Origin: Bacillus pumilus
GTDB taxonomy: Bacteria > Bacillota > Bacilli > Bacillales > Bacillaceae
Direction: 5' to 3'
Assembly (NCBI RefSeq): GCF_002744245.1
Contig: NZ_NKHG01000016.1
Span: forward strand, 1 to 64,000
DNA: 64,000 nt
Below are positions 43,131 through 53,810 of the stretch, piece after piece. Below the pieces are notes generated by a model. The model was not told the DNA's origin. It did not search any database and saw only the letters and a program-made list of their open reading frames with translations. A program made the translations under genes and the position numbers. Numbering within the stretch: position 1 is the stretch's first letter; each line of letters starts with the position of its first letter.

Positions 43131-44456
43131 TTGAAACAGTTTTTTCAGTTTGATGAGTTAGGAACGAATTATCGCAGAGAGATCATCGGCGGTTTAACGA
43201 CATTTTTGTCGATGGCTTACATCTTGTTTGTCAATCCGATCACACTTGCTCTCGTGGCAGTACCGGATTTTCCAGATAAATTACGAATTGATCAGGGGGC
43301 TGTCTTTACAGCTACGGCGTTAGCTTCTGCGGCAGGGTGTTTCCTGATGGGATTGATCGCCAGGTATCCGATTGCAATTGCACCAGGTATGGGGCTGAAT
43401 GCGTTCTTCGCTTTCTCGGTTGTTCTTGGCATGGGCATCTCATGGCAGGCGGCATTATCAGGTGTTTTTGTTTCAGGATTGATTTTCGTTGCCCTTTCTT
43501 TAACAGGCTTCCGCGAGAAAATCATCAATGCCATTCCGGCTGAGCTGAAGCTGGCTGTCGGCGCTGGTATTGGTTTGTTCATTACGTTTGTCGGTCTGCA
43601 AGGCTCTGGCATTATCGCCAATGATGATAATACGCTCGTTTCTATTGGAAACATTCATAGTGGTCCTGTGCTGTTAACGGTGTTTGGTATCGTGGTAACC
43701 GTCATTTTGATGGTTCTTCGAGTGAATGCAGGTGTCTTCATTGGGATGCTTGTGACAGCCATTGCTGGGATGATCTTTGGTCTTGTGCCAGTACCATCTC
43801 AAATTGTGGGAAGTATTCCAAGTCTGTCTCCAACCTTTGGTCAAGCCTTGATTCACTTACCAGAGATCTTTTCGATCCAAATGCTTGTCGTCATTTTAAC
43901 GTTCCTGTTCGTTGGGTTCTTTGATACAGCTGGTACACTTGTGGCTGTGGCAACACAGGCTGGTTTAATGAAAAATAATGAGCTGCCTCGTGCAGGAAGA
44001 GCACTGCTAGCGGATTCTTCTTCTATCGTCGTCGGTTCTGTCCTTGGAACATCAACGACGACGTCTTATGTTGAATCTAGCTCGGGTGTTGCAGCTGGTG
44101 CTCGTTCTGGTTTTGCAGCCGTCGTGACAGGTATCTTCTTCTTGCTTGCGATGTTCTTCTCGCCACTTTTATCTGTTGTCACGTCGAATGTGACGGCGCC
44201 TGCATTGATTATTGTCGGTGCACTGATGGTAGCGCCGCTTGCGAAGATTGCATGGGATCGTTTTGAAATTGCTGTACCGGCTTTCTTAACAATGATTATG
44301 ATGCCACTCACATACAGCATTGCGACTGGGATTGCGATTGGTTTCATTTTCTACCCAATTACAATGATCTTTAAAGGGAAAGCAAAAGAAGTGCATCCAA
44401 TTATGTACGGATTGTTTGTCATCTTTATTCTATACTTTGCTTTCTTAAATCATTAA
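43131..44456 (+). CDS. pbuG: hypoxanthine/guanine permease PbuG
   Basis: Purine transporter of the NCS2/AzgA-like group, about 12 spans. Family motifs GGLTTFLSMAYILFVNP, APGMGLNAFFAF and GTSTTTSYVES. The frame reaches back to an ATG at 43086, but that lies next to the riboswitch terminator without a ribosome-binding site. TTG at 43131 with GAAGGGAG upstream gives (M)KQFFQFDELG, matching B. subtilis (441 aa). TTG at 43125 is an alternative. Confidence 0.95.
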   Translation: MKQFFQFDELGTNYRREIIGGLTTFLSMAYILFVNPITLALVAVPDFPDKLRIDQGAVFTATALASAAGCFLMGLIARYPIAIAPGMGLNAFFAFSVVLGMGISWQAALSGVFVSGLIFVALSLTGFREKIINAIPAELKLAVGAGIGLFITFVGLQGSGIIANDDNTLVSIGNIHSGPVLLTVFGIVVTVILMVLRVNAGVFIGMLVTAIAGMIFGLVPVPSQIVGSIPSLSPTFGQALIHLPEIFSIQMLVVILTFLFVGFFDTAGTLVAVATQAGLMKNNELPRAGRALLADSSSIVVGSVLGTSTTTSYVESSSGVAAGARSGFAAVVTGIFFLLAMFFSPLLSVVTSNVTAPALIIVGALMVAPLAKIAWDRFEIAVPAFLTMIMMPLTYSIATGIAIGFIFYPITMIFKGKAKEVHPIMYGLFVIFILYFAFLNH

Positions 44457-44471
44457 TCGTTCGTACGAAGC

Positions 44472-44499
44472 AGCAGCTCATTGAAGCTGCTGTTTTTTC
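44472..44499 (+). terminator. pbuG terminator
   Basis: Stem cagcagct / agctgctg, 6-nt loop, then TTTTTT. Confidence 0.92.
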
Positions 44500-44579
44500 T
44501 AGGGGAATGTTAAAATACAATTTACTTATAGGAATTATATTTTTTAATGAAAAAGACATAATTCGCTGATTGGATCACC

Positions 44580-44633
44580 AAGGCGCTTTGATTTCCTTTT
44601 TTCAATAGAAGGTTTCAGAGTGCCTTTTTTTCT
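44580..44633 (+). terminator. second terminator-like hairpin after pbuG
   Basis: Stem aaggcgctttga / tcagagtgcctt (two G-T pairs) with a 23-nt loop, followed by TTTTTT. Confidence 0.7.
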
Positions 44634-44714
44634 TGGGGTCACTATCGTTCATGACGAGCTCATATAAGCTGATGCAGTCTTCCGATTTTTTGTTATCTTA
44701 TTTTCTCGCCGTTT

Positions 44715-44743
44715 TAAAACCTCTGCCACCTTTTATCCGTCTA
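44715..44743 (+). promoter_or_regulatory. ECF sigma-type promoter candidate for yebC
   Basis: TAAAAC (44715-44720), 17-bp spacer and CGTCTA (44738-44743), close to the TGAAAC / CGTC pattern of SigM-, SigX- and SigW-type promoters. I recall yebC being listed among SigM targets in B. subtilis, but could not check. Confidence 0.5.
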
Positions 44744-44860
44744 TTCGTACGAAGGTCAAGGAATCTTGACTGAATAGAGAGACTCCGCTACTTTAGATAG
44801 GAGTCATCCGGACAGGTCACTTTGTTGAGCTTGTTCGGTTGGGATAGGAGTTGATATGAG

Positions 44861-45652
44861 ATGTTAGAGAAAGATCAAGAGCAGGTCACACCTGAAATGA
44901 AAAATGAAGAGCCATCAATAGATCAAGAAACAAGACAATCTCGCCTCAGCCGCAGCGCTGCAAAACGAGGAAGAACCTCAAAAGCAGCTGATGATGAGCG
45001 TTCAGCCATTCAGCGCATGATGAGAGGTGTAGGTGGTGCGTTTCAGCGCTATGGTTCATATGGACTTGCGATGTTAAAATCGCCAAGTCAAGCGATGAAT
45101 CAAACAGAAACATTACGCATGAAGTATGCCTGGATCTCGATTGTGTTATTCAGCGTGTTTTTTGCTTTAGGCAACTATGTTCAATTAAAGGTGTCAAAGA
45201 CCCGTTTATTAGGCTTTGGCATTCATTATTCCTTTGGTGACGCCTTTTTGAAGGTAGCGATCTTTACACTCATCCTGTTGACATTGATGATGCTTACGGT
45301 CTGGGTGCTCGGCAAGTACATGCTGAAAGGGAACATATCGCTGAAAGAAGTAATGATGAAGTTTGGGGCGGCGCTTGTGCCGGTGCTTCTTTTATCTATC
45401 TTTTGGCTTGGATTTGCCTTGCTGAATATTCCATATGTGACCGTCATTTTATCCGTGATGATGTTTTTCGGTCTTCAGTTGATTGCAGTTGTGCTCTTTC
45501 GCTCGGTTCAATCAGAGCATGAAGCCGTACATGGAGATTTGATGTATGCTGGCTGGGTATTTTTATTGGTTGAGCTGATGATCATTGCACTGCTGTGGAG
45601 CATTGTTGGAGAGTATTTGATTCCATCACTTGTGCCTGTCCGATTTGGATAA
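44861..45652 (+). CDS. yebC: membrane protein YebC
   Basis: 263 aa. A charged cytosolic N-terminus (about 85 residues, with RLSRSAAKRGR) precedes five or so membrane spans from residue 88 on. It resembles Yip1-type domains. In B. subtilis it occupies the same place between pbuG and yebE. AGGAG ribosome-binding site. Role unknown; the ECF-like promoter suggests envelope stress. Confidence 0.85.
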   Translation: MLEKDQEQVTPEMKNEEPSIDQETRQSRLSRSAAKRGRTSKAADDERSAIQRMMRGVGGAFQRYGSYGLAMLKSPSQAMNQTETLRMKYAWISIVLFSVFFALGNYVQLKVSKTRLLGFGIHYSFGDAFLKVAIFTLILLTLMMLTVWVLGKYMLKGNISLKEVMMKFGAALVPVLLLSIFWLGFALLNIPYVTVILSVMMFFGLQLIAVVLFRSVQSEHEAVHGDLMYAGWVFLLVELMIIALLWSIVGEYLIPSLVPVRFG

Positions 45653-45660
45653 AAAACGTT

Positions 45661-45692
45661 GAAAACCTCCTTTTTTAGAAAAGGAGGTTTTC
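45661..45692 (+). terminator. yebC terminator
   Basis: Perfect 14-bp stem gaaaacctcctttt / aaaaggaggttttc with a 4-nt loop. Confidence 0.9.
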
Positions 45693-45784
45693 ATGTTGAG
45701 AAGAGGCAAAAACGGGTAAACTCTTGGTAACAAAGACCACCCTTGTTGTCGAAAGATATATGTGTTTTTCTCGCGCAAATTTGA

Positions 45785-45813
45785 TTGTATCAAGGTATGT
45801 TCTCTAGTAGAAT
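45785..45813 (+). promoter_or_regulatory. SigA promoter of yebE-yebG
   Basis: TTGTAT (45785-45790), 17-bp spacer, TAGAAT (45808-45813), about 40 bp before yebE. Confidence 0.75.
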
Positions 45814-45855
45814 ATGGGGTGCTTTATTTGATTTTTAGTGCAGGGGGTTCGAATC

Positions 45856-46410
45856 GTGCTTCAACAACTTTTATCCAATGCGTTCACCATGGTTTTGATC
45901 ATTTTAGTCATTAATATTGTCTATGTCTCTTTCTCCACCATGCGATTGATTTTAACAATGAAAGGAAGACGGTACGCAGCAGCATTTGCTGGTACGATTG
46001 AAATGCTTATTTATGTGATTGGATTAAGTATCGTCCTCGATAACTTAGACCAAGTACAAAATATCATGGCATATGCGATAGGTTATGGGATTGGGATCAT
46101 TGTCGGGATGAAAATTGAAGAGAAGCTGGCACTTGGCTACATTACTGTGAATGTGATTACAAAGGAATTGGATCTTGATCTTCCGAGACAATTGAGGGAA
46201 AAAGGATATGGTGTCACCAACTGGGTAGTAGGCGGTCTTGAAGGAGACCGGTCAGCAATGCAAATTTTAACACCGAGGAAATATGAACTGCAATTATATG
46301 AAACGATTAAAACGCTTGATTCAAAAGCGTTTATCATCTCATATGAGCCCAAATCAATTCATGGCGGCTTCTGGGTGAAGGCTGTGAAGAAAAGGAGAAT
46401 TAAAGAATGA
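45856..46410 (+). CDS. yebE: DUF2179-family membrane protein YebE
   Basis: 184 aa. Three N-terminal spans, including the conserved [22 protein letters not shown], followed by the cytosolic DUF2179/DUF5698 domain ([34 protein letters not shown]). The frame opens at GTG 45838, but AGGGGG lies 8 nt before GTG 45856, which also gives the family length. Overlaps yebG by 4 bp. Confidence 0.9.
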   Translation: MLQQLLSNAFTMVLIILVINIVYVSFSTMRLILTMKGRRYAAAFAGTIEMLIYVIGLSIVLDNLDQVQNIMAYAIGYGIGIIVGMKIEEKLALGYITVNVITKELDLDLPRQLREKGYGVTNWVVGGLEGDRSAMQILTPRKYELQLYETIKTLDSKAFIISYEPKSIHGGFWVKAVKKRRIKE

Positions 46411-46607
46411 CCGCAAAACCAAAGAAGAAGAAATTCTATGTAGAAGACAACATGACGATTGATCAAGTGTTGTCCCAGATGGCAGAGGAAGGCTACTCGC
46501 CTGTCCGCCGAATGGAGGAGCCGATCTTTCAGGAAAAAAAGGAAAATGGGTCGATTCAGATCATTCCGATTGGGAAAAAAATCGTATTTGAAGGAAAAAC
46601 AGTCTAA
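46407..46607 (+). CDS. yebG: NETI-motif protein YebG
   Basis: 66-aa basic protein: [20 protein letters not shown] and [14 protein letters not shown] are the pattern of the NETI-motif family (here DNMTI). Overlaps yebE by 4 bp. Its stop codon lies inside the first PurR box of the purE promoter. Function unknown. Confidence 0.85.
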   Translation: MTAKPKKKKFYVEDNMTIDQVLSQMAEEGYSPVRRMEEPIFQEKKENGSIQIIPIGKKIVFEGKTV

Positions 46608-46650
46608 ATCCGAACATTAAAACGACGACTTCATAGATTGTTCGATAAAT
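46606..46650 (+). promoter_or_regulatory. PurR operator (two inverted PurBoxes)
   Basis: PurBox 1 AAATCCGAACATTA (46606-46619) and inverted PurBox 2 (46637-46650, complement ATTTATCGAACAAT), separated by 17 bp, upstream of the purE promoter. The layout equals the B. subtilis pur control region. Confidence 0.93.
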
Positions 46651-46653
46651 CCG

Positions 46654-46682
46654 TTGACATCATGAACATCCGTTGTTAAGAT
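46654..46682 (+). promoter_or_regulatory. SigA promoter of the pur operon
   Basis: TTGACA (46654-46659), 17-bp spacer, TAAGAT (46677-46682), directly after the PurR boxes. Confidence 0.92.
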
Positions 46683-46703
46683 AAACATGAAATCAAAACA
46701 CGA

Positions 46704-46874
46704 ACCTCATATAATCTTGGGAATATGGCCCATAAGTTTCTACCCAGTTACCGTAAATGACTGGACTATGCAGGATAGTGAACAAAACTGACATGGCGTT
46801 TTAAAAGCGAACAGCGCTTACCATGGCCCGGTTTGTGTTGCTTCCTAACAATGCAATACAAATCGGGCTTTTTT
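46704..46874 (+). promoter_or_regulatory. guanine riboswitch of the pur operon
   Basis: Aptamer 46704-46774 with ATATAATCTTGGGAATATGG, GTTTCTACC and CCGTAAATGACTGGACTATG; GACTAT carries the guanine-type C. The terminator is gcccg-gtttgt / acaaat-cgggc (46826-46868) with TTTTTT after it. With PurR it gives two layers of control: initiation and elongation. Confidence 0.95.
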
Positions 46875-46957
46875 GTTCGGCGTTTGACAAGCTGCTTAGG
46901 TTTGGGGAGCGTGTCAAACGATACAAAATCGAATATCAGCTTAAAGGTGGGGACAAA

Positions 46958-47446
46958 ATGAAGCCGCTTGTAGGTGTCATCATGGGAAGTACATCTGATT
47001 GGGAAACAATGAAAAATGCGTGCGACATCTTAGAGGAACTAGACATTCCGTATGAAAAACAGGTTGTATCCGCACATCGGACACCTGATTTGATGTTTGA
47101 ATATGCGACTGAAGCAAGAGGTAAAGGACTAAAAGTCATTATTGCCGGTGCTGGAGGCGCAGCACATTTACCGGGGATGGTCGCTGCAAAAACGACACTG
47201 CCGGTCATTGGTGTGCCCGTTCAATCAAAGGCACTGAATGGGCTGGATTCCTTATTATCCATCGTTCAAATGCCAGGCGGTGTGCCAGTTGCCACAGTGG
47301 CGATAGGCAAAGCCGGTGCAACAAATGCAGGCCTCTTAGCCGCACAAATGATTTCAGCATTTGATGAAACAATCGCAGCTCGTCTTGAAGAAAGAAGAGA
47401 GCAAACAAAACAGACTGTACTAGAAAGCAGTGATCAGCTTGGTTAA
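46958..47446 (+). CDS. purE: N5-CAIR mutase PurE
   Basis: Class I PurE: converts N5-carboxyaminoimidazole ribotide to [28 protein letters not shown] and the catalytic-site [11 protein letters not shown] are present. The longer frame from 46823 runs through the riboswitch terminator; ATG 46958 with AAAGGTGGGG is the start (162 aa). First gene of the operon; overlaps purK by 8 bp. Confidence 0.97.
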   Translation: MKPLVGVIMGSTSDWETMKNACDILEELDIPYEKQVVSAHRTPDLMFEYATEARGKGLKVIIAGAGGAAHLPGMVAAKTTLPVIGVPVQSKALNGLDSLLSIVQMPGGVPVATVAIGKAGATNAGLLAAQMISAFDETIAARLEERREQTKQTVLESSDQLG

Positions 47447-48581
47447 GCAGACCATTTTTCCAAACGCAACCATCGGTATGATCGGCGGAGGACAGCTTGG
47501 CAGATACATGGCCGTTAGCGCAAAGCAAATGGGGTACCGAGCAGCTGTCCTAGACCCAGTCACACAATCTCCTTGTGGACAGGTTGCTGATACAGAAATC
47601 ACAGCAGCATATAGTGATCTTGAAGCGATTCGAAAGCTAGCAGAAATTAGCGATGTGGTGACATATGAGTTTGAAAATATCGATTATGATGGACTCAATC
47701 AGCTGAAGAAAGATGCCTATTTACCGCAAGGAAGCGAACTGCTTCTTTTAACTCAAAACCGTGAAACAGAGAAAAAAGGGATTGTAGACGCAGGCTGTGA
47801 AGTAGCGCCTTATCGCATCATTCATGATGAAAAGGAGCTAGAAGACGCAGCGGCTGTGCTTGGATTGCCGGCCGTGCTAAAAACATGCAGAGGCGGTTAT
47901 GACGGAAAAGGACAGTACGTGATCAAAGAGAAGGGTCAGCTTCATGAAGCAGCCGCATTGCTCTCGCATGGGACATGTATTTTAGAAAGCTGGGTCCCAT
48001 TTCAAATGGAACTGTCCGTTATCGTTACGCGTTCTGTTCATGGGGAAATTGCGGTATTCCCAGTCGCTGAGAACATTCATCAGCACAACATTTTATTCCA
48101 AAGCATTGTGCCTGCAAGAGTTGAGAGCAGTATTCAAGAGAAGGCGAAGGAGCTGGCAACGACACTTGCTGAAAAGCTGGGGTTAGTCGGTACGCTTGCT
48201 GTAGAACTGTTCCTGACAAACGGAGGAAAACTACTCGTCAATGAGCTCGCACCACGCCCGCATAACTCTGGTCATTACACACTCGATTTATGTGAGACTA
48301 GTCAGTTTGAACAGCACATTCGTGCGATATGTGGGTTGCCACTTGGCGGAACAGCCCTTTTATCAGAGGGCATGATGGTGAACTTATTAGGCGATGAAGT
48401 TGATATCCCAAAAGAGCACCCTGAGCTTCTAAAGGAAGCGAAGCTTTATCTATATGGAAAGCATGAAGTGAAAGACGGCCGCAAAATGGGGCATATGACG
48501 TTTATGAAAAAGCTCGATGATGAATGGATGACAAACATCACAAAGATATGGACTGAAAGAGATGGAGGAAACGGGAAATGA
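47439..48581 (+). CDS. purK: N5-CAIR synthetase PurK
   Basis: ATP-grasp ligase joining AIR and bicarbonate. [13 protein letters not shown] is the N-terminal Rossmann motif; [11 protein letters not shown] and [16 protein letters not shown] line the ATP site. The start is unclear: GTG 47430 or TTG 47439, both weak. TTG aligns with the usual N-terminus and gives 380 aa, so I prefer it. Coupled with purE through the overlap. Confidence 0.93.
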   Translation: MVKQTIFPNATIGMIGGGQLGRYMAVSAKQMGYRAAVLDPVTQSPCGQVADTEITAAYSDLEAIRKLAEISDVVTYEFENIDYDGLNQLKKDAYLPQGSELLLLTQNRETEKKGIVDAGCEVAPYRIIHDEKELEDAAAVLGLPAVLKTCRGGYDGKGQYVIKEKGQLHEAAALLSHGTCILESWVPFQMELSVIVTRSVHGEIAVFPVAENIHQHNILFQSIVPARVESSIQEKAKELATTLAEKLGLVGTLAVELFLTNGGKLLVNELAPRPHNSGHYTLDLCETSQFEQHIRAICGLPLGGTALLSEGMMVNLLGDEVDIPKEHPELLKEAKLYLYGKHEVKDGRKMGHMTFMKKLDDEWMTNITKIWTERDGGNGK

Positions 48582-49873
48582 TCGAACGTTACGCACGACC
48601 AGAAATGTCAGCAATCTGGACAGAGGAAAACAAATTTAACGCATGGCTTGAAGTAGAAATTCTCGCTTGTGAAGCTTGGGCAGAACTTGGCATTATTCCG
48701 AAAGAAGACGTTGTAACAATGCGCAAGAATGCAAGCTTTGATATTGGACGTATTTTAGAGATTGAACAAGACACGCGCCACGACGTGGTTGCCTTTACGC
48801 GTGCTGTATCTGAATCTCTAGGAGAAGAAAGAAAGTGGGTTCATTACGGATTAACATCTACAGACGTGGTGGATACGGCGCTTTCATATCTATTAAAACA
48901 GGCGAACGATATCTTACTCAAGGACATTGAGAGATTTGTTGACATACTAAAAGAAAAAGCAAAAGAGCACAAATATACCGTCATGATGGGCCGTACACAT
49001 GGTGTACACGCTGAACCGACAACATTTGGCCTGAAGCTTGCTCTTTGGTACGAAGAAATGAAGCGTAACCTAGAACGTTTTAAACAAGCAAAAGCTGGCA
49101 TCGAATACGGCAAAATCTCTGGTGCTGTTGGCACATATGCGAACATTGACCCGTTTGTTGAGCAATATGTATGTGAGAAACTTGGCATCAAAGCTGCACC
49201 AATTTCAACCCAAACCTTGCAGCGTGATCGTCATGCAGATTACATGGCAACCCTTGCTTTAGTCGCTACAAGCATTGAGAAATTTGCTGTAGAAATTCGT
49301 GGTCTTCAAAAGAGTGAAACACGTGAAGTAGAAGAGTTCTTCGCAAAGGGACAAAAAGGATCATCCGCTATGCCGCATAAACGGAACCCAATCGGCTCTG
49401 AAAATATGACAGGGATTGCCCGCGTCATCCGTGGTTATATGCTGACAGCCTATGAAAATGTACCGCTTTGGCATGAGCGTGATATCTCTCATTCATCTGC
49501 TGAGCGTATCATTTTACCAGATGCAACGATTGCACTGAACTATATGCTGAACCGTTTCTCCAACATTGTGAAGAACTTGACGGTCTTCCCTGAGAATATG
49601 AAACGCAACATGGATCGCACACTTGGCTTGATCTACTCTCAGCGTGTCCTTCTCGCATTAATTGATACAGGCATGGCCCGTGAAGAAGCTTATGACACTG
49701 TTCAGCCAAAGGCGATGGAAGCATGGGAAAAGCAAGTGCCATTCCGTTCATTAGTAGAAGCGGAAGAGAACATCACATCACGCTTAACACCTGAACAAAT
49801 CGCTGACTGCTTCGATTACAACTATCACTTGAAAAATGTCGATATGATTTTCGAACGTCTAGGTCTTATGTAA
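48578..49873 (+). CDS. purB: adenylosuccinate lyase PurB
   Basis: Acts twice, on SAICAR and on adenylosuccinate. The fumarase-superfamily signature [11 protein letters not shown] is present, with [14 protein letters not shown] carrying the catalytic His and [11 protein letters not shown]. 431 aa. Overlaps purK by 4 bp. A 72-bp gap with a hairpin separates it from purC. Confidence 0.97.
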   Translation: MIERYARPEMSAIWTEENKFNAWLEVEILACEAWAELGIIPKEDVVTMRKNASFDIGRILEIEQDTRHDVVAFTRAVSESLGEERKWVHYGLTSTDVVDTALSYLLKQANDILLKDIERFVDILKEKAKEHKYTVMMGRTHGVHAEPTTFGLKLALWYEEMKRNLERFKQAKAGIEYGKISGAVGTYANIDPFVEQYVCEKLGIKAAPISTQTLQRDRHADYMATLALVATSIEKFAVEIRGLQKSETREVEEFFAKGQKGSSAMPHKRNPIGSENMTGIARVIRGYMLTAYENVPLWHERDISHSSAERIILPDATIALNYMLNRFSNIVKNLTVFPENMKRNMDRTLGLIYSQRVLLALIDTGMAREEAYDTVQPKAMEAWEKQVPFRSLVEAEENITSRLTPEQIADCFDYNYHLKNVDMIFERLGLM

Positions 49874-49877
49874 GAAA

Positions 49878-49903
49878 TGGGCCGCCTGCTAGTCAGGCGC
49901 CCA
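49878..49903 (+). other. intercistronic hairpin purB-purC
   Basis: Strong GC-rich stem ggccgcctg / caggcgccc with loop ctagt, in one of the few gaps in the operon. No T tract follows, so it is more likely an mRNA stability or processing element than a terminator. Confidence 0.6.
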
Positions 49904-49945
49904 ATCCTGAAAATTGCCAACATTCAAATTAGGAGGCCAATCTGA

Positions 49946-50668
49946 ATGACTGTGAAACAAGAACTTCTCTACGAAGGCAAAGCGAAAAAAATCTATCAGA
50001 CCGATGACGAGCATATTTTATATGTCGAATATAAAGATTCAGCCACAGCATTTAACGGCGAAAAGAAAGCTGAAATTGAAGGCAAAGGCAGACTGAACAA
50101 CGAAATTTCAAGCTTAATCTTTCAAATGCTGCATGAGAAAGGGATCAACAATCACTTTGTAAAACGCCTCTCTGAAACGGAACAGCTCATTCAAAAGGTG
50201 CAGATTGTACCACTTGAAGTGGTTGTACGAAACGTTGTGGCAGGCAGTATGTCAAAGCGCCTCGGCATTCCAGAGGGAACGCAACTGGACACACCTTTGA
50301 TCGAGTTTTACTACAAGGATGATGCACTCGGTGATCCGCTCATTACAGAAGATCATATTCGCATTTTAGATGCAGCGACTCCTGAGCAGGTGGAGGAAAT
50401 GAAACAAATCACAAGACAAGTGAATGAAGAGTTAAAGCAAATCTTCTCAGATTGCCATGTGAATTTAATTGATTTCAAGCTTGAATTCGGAATAAATCAC
50501 GAGAATCGTATTTTGCTAGCTGATGAGATTTCACCTGATACGTGCAGGCTTTGGGACAAAGACACAAACGAAAAGCTTGATAAAGACGTGTTCAGACGAA
50601 ACCTGGGCGGCTTAACGAATGCATATGAAGAAATTTTCAAAAGACTTGGAGGCCATAAACATGTATAA
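49946..50668 (+). CDS. purC: SAICAR synthetase PurC
   Basis: Joins CAIR and aspartate. The N-terminal [33 protein letters not shown] and [14 protein letters not shown] are the family signatures. 240 aa. TAGGAGGCC ribosome-binding site. Overlaps purS by 8 bp. Confidence 0.97.
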   Translation: MTVKQELLYEGKAKKIYQTDDEHILYVEYKDSATAFNGEKKAEIEGKGRLNNEISSLIFQMLHEKGINNHFVKRLSETEQLIQKVQIVPLEVVVRNVVAGSMSKRLGIPEGTQLDTPLIEFYYKDDALGDPLITEDHIRILDAATPEQVEEMKQITRQVNEELKQIFSDCHVNLIDFKLEFGINHENRILLADEISPDTCRLWDKDTNEKLDKDVFRRNLGGLTNAYEEIFKRLGGHKHV

Positions 50669-50915
50669 AGTGAAAATTTTTGTCAGCTTAAAAGAGAGCG
50701 TTCTTGATCCACAAGGAAGTGCCGTGCAGCACGCTTTGCATAGCATGTCCTATCAGGAAGTAAAGGATGTCCGTATCGGGAAATACATGGAGCTTGTCAT
50801 TGAAAAATCAGATCGTGATTTAGACACAGTGGTAAAAGAAATGTGTGAAAAATTGCTTGCCAACACGGTGATTGAAGATTACCGCTATGAGGTGGAGGAG
50901 GTTGTCGCACAGTGA
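50661..50915 (+). CDS. purS: FGAM synthase subunit PurS
   Basis: 84-aa bridge protein that joins PurQ and PurL and helps pass ammonia. [19 protein letters not shown] and the [11 protein letters not shown] strand are typical. The true start is ATG 50661 (GGAGGCC upstream); the longer frame lies inside purC. Overlaps purQ by 4 bp. Confidence 0.95.
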   Translation: MYKVKIFVSLKESVLDPQGSAVQHALHSMSYQEVKDVRIGKYMELVIEKSDRDLDTVVKEMCEKLLANTVIEDYRYEVEEVVAQ

Positions 50916-51595
50916 AGTTTGCAGTGATCGTCTTGCCTGGCTCTAACTGTGATATCGATATGTACCATGCGATTCAAGATGAGTTAGGTGAACAAGTTGA
51001 ATATGTATGGCACGACGAAACGAGTCTTGACGGATTTGACGGTGTACTCGTACCAGGCGGTTTCTCTTATGGGGATTACTTAAGATGCGGTGCGATTGCT
51101 CGTTTCTCTAACATCATGCCGGCTGTGAAAAAAGCAGCTGCGGAAGGAAAACCTGTTCTTGGTGTTTGTAACGGGTTCCAAATTCTTCAGGAGCTTGGCA
51201 TTCTTCCGGGTGCGATGAGACGAAATAAAGACCTGAAATTTATCTGTCGTCCAGTTGAACTCATTGTAGAGAACAACGAAACGCAATTTACAAGCGGCTA
51301 TCAAAAAGGCGAATCCATTACGATTCCTGTAGCACACGGTGAAGGCAACTTCTACTGTGACGAAGACACTTTAGCGAAGCTGATTGAACGAGGCCAAATC
51401 GCTTTCACTTACGGAGACGATATTAATGGCAGTGTCAATCGAATTGCAGGTGTAACGAATGAAGAGGGCAATGTACTCGGCATGATGCCGCACCCTGAGC
51501 GCGCGGTTGATTCATTACTAGGCAGCGCAGATGGACTTAAATTGTTTCAATCTATCGTGAAAAATTGGAGGGACACTCATGTCACTACTGCTTGA
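50912..51595 (+). CDS. purQ: FGAM synthase glutaminase PurQ
   Basis: Class I glutaminase that feeds ammonia to Pur[29 protein letters not shown], the nucleophile in GVCNGFQ and MMPHPERA are all present. 227 aa. GTG start overlapping purS. Overlaps purL by 17 bp. Confidence 0.97.
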   Translation: MKFAVIVLPGSNCDIDMYHAIQDELGEQVEYVWHDETSLDGFDGVLVPGGFSYGDYLRCGAIARFSNIMPAVKKAAAEGKPVLGVCNGFQILQELGILPGAMRRNKDLKFICRPVELIVENNETQFTSGYQKGESITIPVAHGEGNFYCDEDTLAKLIERGQIAFTYGDDINGSVNRIAGVTNEEGNVLGMMPHPERAVDSLLGSADGLKLFQSIVKNWRDTHVTTA

Positions 51596-53810
51596 ACCAA
51601 GTCACAAGCAAATTAAAGAAGAGAAATTGTATCAGCAAATGGGATTGAGTGATGAAGAATTCGCTTTAATCGAATCCATTATTGGCAGGCTGCCGAACTA
51701 CACAGAAACAGGCATCTTTTCTGTGATGTGGTCAGAGCATTGCAGTTATAAAAACTCAAAGCCTGTTTTAAGCAAGTTCCCGACAAAAGGAGAACATGTT
51801 CTTCAAGGTCCTGGGGAAGGCGCTGGAATCGTTGATATTGGAGACAACCAAGCGGTTGTATTTAAAATCGAATCACATAACCATCCATCTGCGATTGAAC
51901 CGTATCAAGGAGCAGCAACAGGTGTCGGCGGAATTATCCGTGATGTATTCTCCATGGGTGCGCGTCCAATTGCTGTATTAAACTCTCTTCGTTTTGGTGA
52001 ACTGACTTCACCGCGCGTGAAGTACTTGTTTGAAGAAGTAGTGGCAGGGATCGCAGGCTATGGAAACTGTATCGGTATTCCAACAGTCGGCGGAGAGGTT
52101 CATTTTGATCAAAGCTATGAAGGCAATCCGCTCGTTAACGCGATGTGCGTTGGATTAATCAACCATGAGGACATCAAAAAAGGGCAGGCCAAAGGTGTTG
52201 GCAATACGGTCATGTACGTAGGTGCCAAAACGGGACGTGACGGGATTCACGGTGCAACATTTGCCTCTGAAGAATTTTCTGATGAATCAGAAGAAAAGCG
52301 TTCAGCTGTTCAAGTGGGCGATCCGTTCATGGAAAAGCTATTGCTTGAAGCGTGCCTTGAAGTCATCAAAAATGATGCGCTCGTTGGGATTCAAGATATG
52401 GGAGCGGCTGGCTTAACAAGCTCAAGTGCGGAAATGGCAAGTAAAGCAGGTTCTGGTATCGAGATGAACCTAGACCTCATTCCGCAGCGTGAAACAGGCA
52501 TGTCGGCATACGAAATGATGCTGTCTGAATCTCAAGAGAGAATGCTGTTGGTCATTGAAAAGGGCCGTGAACAAGAAATCATTGATATCTTTGAAAAATA
52601 TGATCTTGAAGCTGTATCAGTCGGTCATGTGACAGACGATAAAATGCTTCGTTTACTCCATCAAGGTGAAGTGGTTTGTGAGCTTCCTGTTGATGCACTT
52701 GCAGAAGAAGCACCGGTTTATCACAAGCCGTCAAGTGAGCCTGCATACTATCGTGAGTTCTTAGAAACAAAAGTCGAAGCACCTCACATCACAGATGCAG
52801 CAGATACATTAAAACAGCTCCTTCAGCAGCCAACGATTGCAAGTAAAGAATGGGTCTATGATCAATACGACTACATGGTACGGACAAATACAGTCGTTGC
52901 ACCGGGCTCTGATGCAGGTGTTCTCAGAATCCGTGGAACGAAAAAAGCCCTTGCGATGACAACAGATTGTAACGCACGTTATCTCTATCTTGATCCAGAG
53001 GTCGGCGGAAAAATCGCCGTTGCAGAAGCAGCACGTAACATTGTCTGCTCGGGTGCTCGTCCTCTTGCAGTGACAGATAACCTGAACTTCGGTAACCCGG
53101 AGAAACCAGAAATTTTCTGGCAGATTGAAAAGTCTGCTGACGGCATAAGCGAAGCATGCCGCACGCTAAGCACACCGGTTATCGGTGGTAACGTCTCTTT
53201 ATATAACGAATCAAATGGAACAGCCATTTACCCAACACCGGTCATTGGGATGGTTGGTTTGGTTGAAGATACGGCTCATATTACGACTCAATCGTTCCAG
53301 CAGGCAGGCGATGTGATTTTCGTCATTGGTGAGACGAAGGAAGAGTTTGCAGGCAGTGAGCTTCAAAAGATGACAGAAGGCCGCATCTACGGAAAAGCAC
53401 CTGAAATTGATTTGGATGTAGAGCTTGCACGTCAGGAAGCCCTTCTAGCAGCCATTCAAAACGGACTTGTCCAATCAGCGCATGATGTGTCTGAAGGTGG
53501 TCTTGGTGTAGCACTTGCTGAGAGTACGTTTGGAACAGACGGACTTGGCGCTGATATCCAAATTGATCTAAACAGCGAAGCATCATTATTCAGTGAATCA
53601 CAGTCACGTTTTGTCGTCACAGTCAAACCAGAGAACAGCGAAGCATTTGCTGCAGCTGTGAAAGATGCAAAAGAAGTCGGAACGGTCACAAATGATGGTG
53701 TATTTGCCGTCAAAAATCAAGAAGGACAACAATGGATTCATGCGGCGGTCAACGAGCTTGAACGTGCATGGAAAGGAGCGATCCCATGCTTGCTGAAATC
53801 AGAGGCTTAA
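51579..53810 (+). CDS. purL: FGAM synthase PurL (small type)
   Basis: Makes formylglycinamidine ribotide from FGAR with ATP and ammonia. It is the small-type enzyme that needs PurS and Pur[33 protein letters not shown] and [10 protein letters not shown] are visible. 743 aa. GGAGGGAC ribosome-binding site. Its end overlaps the purF start by 25 bp. Confidence 0.97.
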   Translation: MSLLLEPSHKQIKEEKLYQQMGLSDEEFALIESIIGRLPNYTETGIFSVMWSEHCSYKNSKPVLSKFPTKGEHVLQGPGEGAGIVDIGDNQAVVFKIESHNHPSAIEPYQGAATGVGGIIRDVFSMGARPIAVLNSLRFGELTSPRVKYLFEEVVAGIAGYGNCIGIPTVGGEVHFDQSYEGNPLVNAMCVGLINHEDIKKGQAKGVGNTVMYVGAKTGRDGIHGATFASEEFSDESEEKRSAVQVGDPFMEKLLLEACLEVIKNDALVGIQDMGAAGLTSSSAEMASKAGSGIEMNLDLIPQRETGMSAYEMMLSESQERMLLVIEKGREQEIIDIFEKYDLEAVSVGHVTDDKMLRLLHQGEVVCELPVDALAEEAPVYHKPSSEPAYYREFLETKVEAPHITDAADTLKQLLQQPTIASKEWVYDQYDYMVRTNTVVAPGSDAGVLRIRGTKKALAMTTDCNARYLYLDPEVGGKIAVAEAARNIVCSGARPLAVTDNLNFGNPEKPEIFWQIEKSADGISEACRTLSTPVIGGNVSLYNESNGTAIYPTPVIGMVGLVEDTAHITTQSFQQAGDVIFVIGETKEEFAGSELQKMTEGRIYGKAPEIDLDVELARQEALLAAIQNGLVQSAHDVSEGGLGVALAESTFGTDGLGADIQIDLNSEASLFSESQSRFVVTVKPENSEAFAAAVKDAKEVGTVTNDGVFAVKNQEGQQWIHAAVNELERAWKGAIPCLLKSEA

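Larger units (their letters stand above)
44457..44860. other. pbuG-yebC intergenic region
   Basis: 404 bp without a supported ORF. It holds the pbuG terminator, a second long hairpin (44580-44633), an ECF-type promoter candidate (44715-44743), and two small hairpins in the yebC leader: gtcaag / cttgac (44755-44770) and gactcc / ggagtc (near 44781-44805). Confidence 0.7.

Noticed and set aside
46823-46957. 45 extra N-terminal residues for PurE
   Set aside because: They overlap the riboswitch terminator; AAAGGTGGGG marks ATG 46958.
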